The translations under genes and the position numbers were made by a program. Shown here piece by piece: positions 1-4,941 of a stretch of 6,922 nucleotides of DNA. Each line of letters begins with the position of its first letter. The stretch's first letter is position 1. Where the stretch lies: contig JAHZFK010000012.1 of NCBI GenBank assembly GCA_019421385.1, positions 32,301 to 39,222 of the forward strand. The letters run 5' to 3'. The notes under the pieces were generated by a model, which was not told the origin of the DNA, did no database searches, and saw only the letters and a list, made by a program, of their open reading frames with translations. The DNA is from Clostridiales bacterium (GTDB lineage: Bacteria; Bacillota; Clostridia; Oscillospirales; Butyricicoccaceae).

Positions 1-1644
1 GAGAGTCAAATCGTGTTTGAAGCGACCAACGAGGACGGCAAGACCGCCATTTACAAGACCGGCATTTTCCCCGATTCGGATTTGTATAGCAGGCTGGATG
101 AAGCAGGCGTGAACTTCGCGGCTGAGATCCCGACGCAGACTTCGCCGCTACTCAGCATTCTGGTCAGTTATGCGTTGCCGATTGTTGTGATCATTGTGGT
201 TGGTCAATGGCTGAGTAAAAAGATGATGAAGAGTATGGGCGGCAACGCGATGAGCTTTGGCAAATCCGGTGCTAAAATCTATGCGGAAACCGAAACCGGA
301 AAGACTTTCGCGGATGTAGCCGGACAGGATGAAGCCAAGGAAGCGCTGACCGAGATCGTGGACTTCTTGCACAACCCGAACAAATATGCTTCGATCGGCG
401 CAAAGCTGCCCAAAGGCGCGCTGCTGGTCGGCCCTCCGGGCACCGGTAAGACACTGCTGGCAAAGGCAGTCGCTGGCGAGGCGCATGTTCCGTTTTTCTC
501 GATTTCCGGATCGGAGTTTGTCGAAATGTTCGTCGGCATGGGCGCGGCCAAGGTGCGCGACCTGTTCAAGCAGGCAAGTGAAAAAGCGCCTTGTATCGTG
601 TTTATCGACGAGATTGATACCATTGGCAAAAAACGTGACGGCAACGGCATGGGTGGCAACGATGAGCGTGAGCAAACGCTTAATCAGCTGCTGACCGAGA
701 TGGATGGCTTTGATGGTACCAAGGGTGTAGTTATTCTGGCGGCAACCAACCGTCCGGAATCGCTCGATCCGGCGCTGCTGCGTCCAGGCCGGTTTGACCG
801 ACGCATCCCTGTGCAGCTGCCCGATTTGCAGGGCCGCATGGCGATTTTGAAGGTTCATGCCAAGGATGTTCATATGTCTGGGAATATTGACTTTAATGCG
901 ATCGCACGGGCAACGTCCGGCGCATCCGGTGCGGATTTGGCAAATATCATCAACGAAGCGGCGCTGCGCGCGGTTCGTCTGGGTCGCAGTGCGGTCGAAC
1001 AAGCCGATCTGGAGGAAAGCGTAGAGACGGTCATCGCGGGTGCGCAGCGCAAGAATGCAGTGCTCAGCGCCAAGGAAAAGGAAATCGTCGCTTATCATGA
1101 GATCGGCCATGCACTGGTTGCGGCCAAGCAGTCGGATTCCGCACCGGTGACCAAAATCACCATTATACCGCGCACCTCTGGCGCGCTCGGCTACACCATG
1201 CAGGTGGATGAGGGCGAGCATTATCTGATGACACGCGAGGAGCTGCTCAATAAGGTGACGACCTTGACAGGCGGCCGCGCAGCAGAAGAACTGATTTTCG
1301 GCTCGGTGACCACCGGTGCATCTAATGATATCGAGCAGGCAACCAAACTGACTCGCTCAATGATTACACGATACGGTATGAGCCGTCGGTTTGATATGGT
1401 GGCGCTCGAAACTGTGACCAATCAGTATTTGTCTGGAGATACTTCACTGGCTTGCTCTGCGCAGACCGCAGCGCAGATCGACGAGGAGGTAGTGCAGACC
1501 GTGAAAACGGCGCATGAAAAGGCGGTTGGCATTTTGCAGGAGAATATGGAGGCGCTGCACCGTTTGGCGCACCATCTGCTGGAAAAGGAAACGATTACAG
1601 GCGAAGAGTTTATGGATTTGCTGAATAAGGCACAGAACGGCTGA
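1..1644 (+). CDS. ftsH: ATP-dependent zinc metalloprotease FtsH, 5' end outside window
   Basis: This is a membrane-anchored AAA+ protease that unfolds and degrades membrane and short-lived cytosolic proteins as a hexamer. The frame is open from base 1. A GTG at 13 could be misread as a start, but it lies inside the extracytoplasmic domain, so the gene is truncated at its 5' end; 547 codons are present against the usual 600-650. In order: the end of the external domain, the second membrane helix (nt 145-213), Walker A GPPGTGKT (430-453), Walker B VFIDEID (598-618), the second region of homology with its arginines in GRFDRR (748-804), the zinc site HEIGH (1096-1110) and the third zinc ligand Asp in SNDIEQA (codon 1327-1329). 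The zinc motif is HEIGH rather than the textbook HEAGH, which keeps both His and the catalytic Glu. The protein ends soon after the protease domain, without a long tail. A hairpin follows, so it is probably the last gene of its transcript. Confidence 0.96.
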   Translation, partial: ESQIVFEATNEDGKTAIYKTGIFPDSDLYSRLDEAGVNFAAEIPTQTSPLLSILVSYALPIVVIIVVGQWLSKKMMKSMGGNAMSFGKSGAKIYAETETGKTFADVAGQDEAKEALTEIVDFLHNPNKYASIGAKLPKGALLVGPPGTGKTLLAKAVAGEAHVPFFSISGSEFVEMFVGMGAAKVRDLFKQASEKAPCIVFIDEIDTIGKKRDGNGMGGNDEREQTLNQLLTEMDGFDGTKGVVILAATNRPESLDPALLRPGRFDRRIPVQLPDLQGRMAILKVHAKDVHMSGNIDFNAIARATSGASGADLANIINEAALRAVRLGRSAVEQADLEESVETVIAGAQRKNAVLSAKEKEIVAYHEIGHALVAAKQSDSAPVTKITIIPRTSGALGYTMQVDEGEHYLMTREELLNKVTTLTGGRAAEELIFGSVTTGASNDIEQATKLTRSMITRYGMSRRFDMVALETVTNQYLSGDTSLACSAQTAAQIDEEVVQTVKTAHEKAVGILQENMEALHRLAHHLLEKETITGEEFMDLLNKAQNG

Positions 1645-1675
1645 AAAAAGTAAGCGCTAAGGTGCATAAAGAATA

Positions 1676-1706
1676 GCAGGGAGGGACGCAAAGCGTCCCT
1701 CCCTGC
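1676..1706 (+). terminator. Hairpin after ftsH, probable terminator
   Basis: This is a perfect 14-bp inverted repeat, GCAGGGAGGGACGC with its complement, around an AAA loop. It starts 32 bases after the ftsH stop. The stem is very GC-rich, but what follows is GTGCATTTGAG, not a clean run of T. Intrinsic termination may therefore be partial, or the hairpin may mainly protect the mRNA 3' end. The position between ftsH and a separate promoter supports a terminator role. Confidence 0.7.
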
Positions 1707-1756
1707 GTGCATTTGAGCTGCTTTGTTGGAGTAAACAGTCCAAATATTTCCGAAAA

Positions 1757-1782
1757 ACTTATAGACGATATCGTCTATAAGT
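1757..1782 (+). promoter_or_regulatory. Operator 1: perfect 26-bp palindrome over the -35 box
   Basis: The half ACTTATAGACGAT is followed directly by its exact reverse complement, centred at 1769.5. Length and symmetry suit a TetR-family dimer or pair of dimers. It covers the -35 element and touches the TG of the extended -10, so a bound repressor would block RNA polymerase. Its core AGACGA-N2-TCGTCT recurs at 1798-1811. The adjacent TetR gene is the obvious source of the binding protein; that link is inferred. Confidence 0.85.
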
Positions 1783-1797
1783 GCTATAATGCAAAAC
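1762..1797 (+). promoter_or_regulatory. Promoter of the TetR-SLH/transglutaminase operon
   Basis: The -10 box is a perfect TATAAT at 1785-1790, extended by TG at 1782-1783. Seventeen bases upstream is TAGACG (1762-1767), a 4-of-6 match to the -35 consensus. Transcription would begin near 1797, leaving a leader of about 70 bases before the ATG at 1866. The -35 element lies wholly inside operator 1 and the predicted start abuts operator 2. No other good promoter was seen before the second gene, so both genes are probably read from here. Confidence 0.8.
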
Positions 1798-1811
1798 AGA
1801 CGAAATCGTCT
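1798..1811 (+). promoter_or_regulatory. Operator 2: second copy of the AGACGA-N2-TCGTCT core
   Basis: AGACGA, two bases (AA), TCGTCT: the same half-sites and spacing as the core of operator 1, but without its outer arms. The centre at 1804.5 is 35 bp from that of operator 1, and the site lies at the predicted transcription start. The pair brackets the -10 box, an arrangement suited to tight autorepression. The shorter symmetry suggests weaker binding than at operator 1. Confidence 0.8.
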
Positions 1812-1865
1812 ATTTCTTGCAAGACTGCCTTATGTGAAGCCAGAAGAGAAAATGGGAGTGTAGCA

Positions 1866-2504
1866 ATGACTCAAAAAGAACGACAGGAACACAGCCGGAA
1901 AGAGATTTTGCAGGCGGCGCTCAATGAGTTCGGTACATATGAATATGCGCTGGTGACAGTGGACAACATCTGTGCGCGCCACAATATTTCCAAGGGAATG
2001 CTGCATCACTATTATGCGGGCAAGGATGACTTGTTTTTGCTGTGTGTGGGGGATACATTTGAGAAGTTGTCTGAATTTGTAGCAAAGAACGAATTCCTGC
2101 TGCAAGACCGTTCCGCATTGGAAAGCTTAATGGCGTACTATCAGTGTCGGGAGCAGTTTTTTGAAGCGCATCCGCATCGAAGGAAAGTGTTTGAATGCGC
2201 AATGCTGCATCCACCCGCGCACTTGGAAAGCAAATTGCGTGAACTGCGCGCACCGGTATGGCAGCGCAACCGGCGGTTTTGGCAGCGTGTGGTCCAGCAA
2301 TATCCGCTGCGCGCAGGATTGACAGAGGAACAGGTGACACGATATTTGGTCAGCCTTGACTATGCCTTTCAGACTATTTTGGAGCAATACAACCAATCTG
2401 ATACGGCAAAGGATATCCATGGTATGGTGCAAGTCGTGTCGGAAATTCTGGATATGATATTATTCGGTGTGATGCAATCGAAAAAGGAGGAAGAGCATAT
2501 ATGA
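1866..2504 (+). CDS. TetR/AcrR-family transcriptional regulator, probable local repressor
   Basis: The product is 212 residues, normal for the family. The ATG at 1866 has GGGAG at 1854-1858, seven bases upstream. The frame stays open further up to 1707, but that extension would run through the promoter and operators and has no ribosome binding site. The N-terminus is a typical TetR DNA-binding domain: helix 1 about residues 7-23, then the helix-turn-helix at about 30-53 (TVDNICARHNISKGMLHHYY) and KDDLF, which starts helix 4. The rest, about residues 60-212, is an all-helical ligand-binding and dimerisation domain with no recognised motif, so the inducer cannot be named. The stop codon overlaps the next start (ATGA, 2501-2504), indicating translational coupling. 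Two matching inverted repeats at its promoter point to autorepression and control of the downstream surface protein. Family assignment is firm; target and ligand are inferred. Confidence 0.93.
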   Translation: MTQKERQEHSRKEILQAALNEFGTYEYALVTVDNICARHNISKGMLHHYYAGKDDLFLLCVGDTFEKLSEFVAKNEFLLQDRSALESLMAYYQCREQFFEAHPHRRKVFECAMLHPPAHLESKLRELRAPVWQRNRRFWQRVVQQYPLRAGLTEEQVTRYLVSLDYAFQTILEQYNQSDTAKDIHGMVQVVSEILDMILFGVMQSKKEEEHI

Positions 2505-4051
2505 AAAAGCTGATGGCTTTTGCGTTGACGGTGTTGTTGCTGTTTAGCAGCGCTGCGGCTGCGGCTTGGCCGTCATGGGCGAATGAAGCGCAGAATTGGG
2601 CGGTGGAACAGGGGATCAGCGATACCTTTTTGTCCGCACCATCTATGAAATTGACACGCGGACAGACCGTACAGCTGTTATACGAAGCGGCGGGCAGCCC
2701 GGCGGTTTCCGGGGAGATGCCGTTTACCGATGTGAGCGCAACATATCAGGACGCGGTGATATGGGCTGCGGCACAGGGCTATGTGCAGGGTACGGGTGAC
2801 GGAAAGTTCCGTCCGTCGGCATCAGTGACACGGCAGGAGTTTTCCACAATGCTGTATCGGCAGGCCGGGAAGCCTGCTGTCTCTGGTCAGGAACTGCACT
2901 ATTTTTCCGATTGGTCGGAAATTGCGCAGTGGGCGCAGGATTCCATGCTTTGGTGCGTCCAGCAGGGACTATTGCAAGGAAAGGCAAATGACCGCCTGGC
3001 ACCAACTGAGACAATCACAACCGCAGAGGCTGTTGTGATCTTACAGCGTGCGCAGGATGGCGACGCGCCGTCAGACAATACGGTGCATTTGAGCGGAGAC
3101 ATAGATGCGGCTGCGGAACAGATATCAAAACACTTGCAGAGTGCGATAGCTGCAGTGCAGCAGCCTCCGGCATTTGATGTTTCGAATGTTTCGGCACCGG
3201 AAGGTTGGGAGACAAAGGCGAAGAATTTGTATTATGCATTGTTGTCGGAATATCCTGCGTACAAATATGCCTATGATATGAGCGTAGCGCAGCAGGGAAG
3301 CACTCTGAAATGTACTTTTTCTTATATGCCATATCGCAGCGGCAACTATCCGCAGGGCTTTCAGGGTGTCGAAGTCGATGGACTGCATGCATTGGTCACG
3401 CTCGCGCAGAATAATCTGACACAGACATCGGTCAATATTCGTATTACCGATCCGTCACTAACCGTGGATGATATGAACAACGCTTTGCAGCAAGTAGGCG
3501 GCGGCTATCTGTTGTGCCAGCTCAATCGTGACGGCACGGCAATTACCTTTACGCCTCAAAACAACATGACGCGGGAGGCGTGTCTGGCTCGTTTGGAAGA
3601 GATCGACAGCTTGGCGGACGAAGTGCTTGCAAGCTGCATCCATGACGGCATGACGCAGCAAGAAAAAGCTGTGGCGATTTATACGGTCATCACAGACCGG
3701 GTGAAGTACGACCGGCGCTATTATACCGATATTTCGTCAATGCCGTATGATTCCCAGACCGCTTATGGCGCGCTGCACGATGATTTGGCCATTTGCGGCG
3801 GCTATTCGCAGGCCATACAGGTACTGTTTGAAAAAGCGGGGATTCCCTGTTTAACGGTGCAGGGACGGATGCGGTCTGAGAACCATATGTGGAATATTGC
3901 GCAGATCGATGGAGAATGGGCGTATTACGATGCGACAAGTGACCGAGGTATGTCCAAATTTGGGTTTGTGCATTTTGGTGTTTCAGAGGATGAAATGCAG
4001 GAATATGTGTGGGATGCAGAGTATGTGCAGCGGCTGACAGACAGCTGGTAA
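2501..4051 (+). CDS. Secreted SLH-repeat protein with C-terminal transglutaminase-like domain
   Basis: The product is 516 residues. AAAGGAGG at 2483-2490 sits ten bases before the ATG. Residues 1-22 are a signal peptide (MKKL, a hydrophobic core, then AAAAA, with cleavage near W23). Three S-layer homology repeats follow at about 23-66, 74-124 and 133-184; their TRAE-type positions read TRGQ (52-55), TRQE (110-113) and TTAE (173-176). SLH repeats normally hold proteins to cell-wall polysaccharide, so the protein is probably surface-attached. Residues about 190-385 are an unassigned region. The C-terminal third is a transglutaminase-like (papain-fold) domain with the catalytic Cys432 in ICGGYS, His462 in ENHMWN and Asp477 in YYDATSD, spaced as the family requires. 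It could be a protease, amidase or cross-linking enzyme; the substrate is unknown. It is co-transcribed with, and coupled by overlap to, the TetR gene. Confidence 0.9.
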   Translation: MKKLMAFALTVLLLFSSAAAAAWPSWANEAQNWAVEQGISDTFLSAPSMKLTRGQTVQLLYEAAGSPAVSGEMPFTDVSATYQDAVIWAAAQGYVQGTGDGKFRPSASVTRQEFSTMLYRQAGKPAVSGQELHYFSDWSEIAQWAQDSMLWCVQQGLLQGKANDRLAPTETITTAEAVVILQRAQDGDAPSDNTVHLSGDIDAAAEQISKHLQSAIAAVQQPPAFDVSNVSAPEGWETKAKNLYYALLSEYPAYKYAYDMSVAQQGSTLKCTFSYMPYRSGNYPQGFQGVEVDGLHALVTLAQNNLTQTSVNIRITDPSLTVDDMNNALQQVGGGYLLCQLNRDGTAITFTPQNNMTREACLARLEEIDSLADEVLASCIHDGMTQQEKAVAIYTVITDRVKYDRRYYTDISSMPYDSQTAYGALHDDLAICGGYSQAIQVLFEKAGIPCLTVQGRMRSENHMWNIAQIDGEWAYYDATSDRGMSKFGFVHFGVSEDEMQEYVWDAEYVQRLTDSW

Positions 4052-4098
4052 GGACATAGTGGGGATAGGCGGCGAAAGATTGGCCGCAAATTGAATGG

Positions 4099-4135
4099 AA
4101 AAGCGATATGCTTCGTGGGGGAGCATATCGCTTTT
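4099..4135 (+). terminator. Rho-independent terminator, probably bidirectional
   Basis: A perfect 14-bp stem, AAAAGCGATATGCT paired with its complement, surrounds a 9-base loop. On the plus strand the descending arm ends in TTTTTATTT, a good U-tract, 48 bases after the SLH/transglutaminase stop. Read on the minus strand the stem ends in TTTT followed by CC, and it lies about 14 bases after the stop of the convergent regulator gene, so it can serve both. Confidence 0.88.
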
Positions 4136-4148
4136 TATTTGCGCGCAT

Positions 4149-4817
4149 TTATAGCATATCTTGGCTGCAAAGCAGTTCAAAATGGTTTCGGTCGACGCGG
4201 AGCAGGCCGTCTTTTTGCATTTTGCTCAGTTCGTTGGAGAGGGCGCTGCGGTCGACGCTGAGATAATCTGCCAGTTGTTGACGGTTGAACGGAATGGTAA
4301 AGCTGCGGCTGCCGCAGTGCGCTGATTGAAAGGAAAGATAGGACAACAGCCGTCCGCGAATGGATTTTGACGAGGTGTGAAAAATTTTGCGCGACAGGTT
4401 CAGGTTTTTGCGTGCGGAAAGAAAGAGCAGGTTGCGGATCAGTTTGTTGTGGTGTGTGCAGGCTTGCGGACAGGTTTGCAGTACACGGCTAACGTTGAGA
4501 AACAGCACCGCGGTGTTTTCCGCCGCAACCACATCCACCATCAGCGGTTCGCCTGTGCAGGCATAGGTTTCTGCAAAAATTTGTCCGGGAATGATGTGGT
4601 CGAGCACGGTGGTGTTGCCCCAGAAATCGTTGTTCTGGATCAAAATGCTGCCTGTGAGCACAAGGCCAAGTTCAGAGACAGTGTCTCCGGTGCGGAAGAT
4701 ACGTTCATTTTTTTGAAAATTTTTGTGCTCAGCACCCAAACAAAGCAGCATTTCTTTCGCTTCGTCAGGCTGGATGCCGCGAAACAATGCACTTTCTAAT
4801 AAAACAGCGGTCTGCAA
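4149..4817 (-). CDS. Crp/Fnr-family regulator, probable HcpR-like regulator of hcp
   Basis: From the TTG at 4817 the product is 222 residues. GGAGG (minus strand, 4830-4826) lies eight bases before that TTG. An in-frame ATG at 4832 has no ribosome binding site, because the GGAGG falls inside its first codons; it would add five residues. Residues about 10-115 form a cyclic-nucleotide-binding-type beta barrel (LFRGI near the start, then GDTVSELGLVLTGSI). A long dimerisation helix follows at about 118-145, then a winged helix-turn-helix at about 173-208 with FNRQQLADYLSVDRSALSNEL. The recognition helix has Arg190 where CRP has R180, but Ser191 and Asn195 where I would place CRP E181 and R185, so its target should differ from TGTGA. 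No N-terminal Fnr-type cysteine cluster is seen; scattered Cys are at 26, 87, 116, 120, 168 and 217. It is divergent from hcp and shares its control region. A haem, NO or redox signal is plausible but not shown. Confidence 0.9.
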   Translation of the reverse strand: MQTAVLLESALFRGIQPDEAKEMLLCLGAEHKNFQKNERIFRTGDTVSELGLVLTGSILIQNNDFWGNTTVLDHIIPGQIFAETYACTGEPLMVDVVAAENTAVLFLNVSRVLQTCPQACTHHNKLIRNLLFLSARKNLNLSRKIFHTSSKSIRGRLLSYLSFQSAHCGSRSFTIPFNRQQLADYLSVDRSALSNELSKMQKDGLLRVDRNHFELLCSQDML

Positions 4818-4832
4818 AAAACATACCTCCAT

Positions 4833-4848
4833 TGTTGTTATAACAACA
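4833..4848. promoter_or_regulatory. Crp/Fnr-type operator shared by hcp and its regulator
   Basis: This is a perfect 16-bp palindrome, TGTTGTTATAACAACA, that is TGTTG-N6-CAACA, with the same geometry as the E. coli CRP site TGTGA-N6-TCACA. Its centre, 4840.5, is 41.5 bp upstream of the predicted hcp start at 4882, the classic class II activator position. For the divergent regulator it falls about 8-23 bases after the predicted start, where binding should repress. The binding protein is inferred to be the adjacent Crp/Fnr-family regulator. Confidence 0.85.
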
Positions 4849-4882
4849 TACTTGTTGCTTCGAGTATAGTATACTTCGCTTG
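4847..4882 (+). promoter_or_regulatory. Activator-dependent promoter of hcp
   Basis: TATACT at 4870-4875 fits a -10 box, but the hexamer 17 bases upstream (4847-4852, CATACT) barely resembles a -35 box. Predicted start near 4882, leader about 60 bases. A good -10 with a missing -35, plus an activator palindrome centred at -41.5, is what a class II Crp/Fnr-activated promoter looks like. The box lies one base from the -10 of the opposing promoter. Confidence 0.7.
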
Positions 4883-4891
4883 TAACGTCAA
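4856..4891 (-). promoter_or_regulatory. Promoter of the Crp/Fnr-family regulator gene
   Basis: On the minus strand, TTGACG (4891-4886, 5 of 6 matches to the -35 consensus) is followed after exactly 17 bases by TATACT (4868-4863, 5 of 6 matches to TATAAT). The start would be near 4856, giving a leader of about 39 bases to the TTG at 4817. This looks like a good activator-independent promoter, with the shared palindrome just downstream as a roadblock. Confidence 0.75.
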
Positions 4892-4900
4892 CAACCGAAT

Positions 4901-4916
4901 AGATCATATTTGATCT
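4901..4916 (+). repeat. Small inverted repeat in the hcp leader
   Basis: AGATCA, four bases, TGATCT: a perfect 6-4-6 inverted repeat about 20-35 bases after the predicted hcp start and 11 bases upstream of the ribosome binding site GGAGG (4928-4932). It could be a weak RNA hairpin or a second protein site. No partner is known from the sequence, and a chance match is possible. Confidence 0.4.
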
Positions 4917-4941
4917 GTGGGACATGTGGAGGAAATGAACG

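Noticed and set aside
148..1221. A 357-codon open frame on the minus strand opposite ftsH.
   Set aside because: It is a shadow of the ftsH codon bias; no domain, and ftsH motifs are complete on the other strand.
1707..1865. Upstream extension of the TetR gene to an ATG at 1707.
   Set aside because: It would translate through the promoter and both operators, and has no ribosome binding site; the ATG at 1866 has GGGAG at proper distance and gives a normal TetR N-terminus.
4377..4799. A 140-codon plus-strand frame opposite the Crp/Fnr regulator.
   Set aside because: No ribosome binding site or domain; it is antisense to a well-supported regulator gene.
4833..4925. Upstream extension of the Crp/Fnr gene to 4925 on the minus strand.
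   Set aside because: The extra residues cover the divergent promoters and operator, do not resemble the family N-terminus, and have no ribosome binding site.
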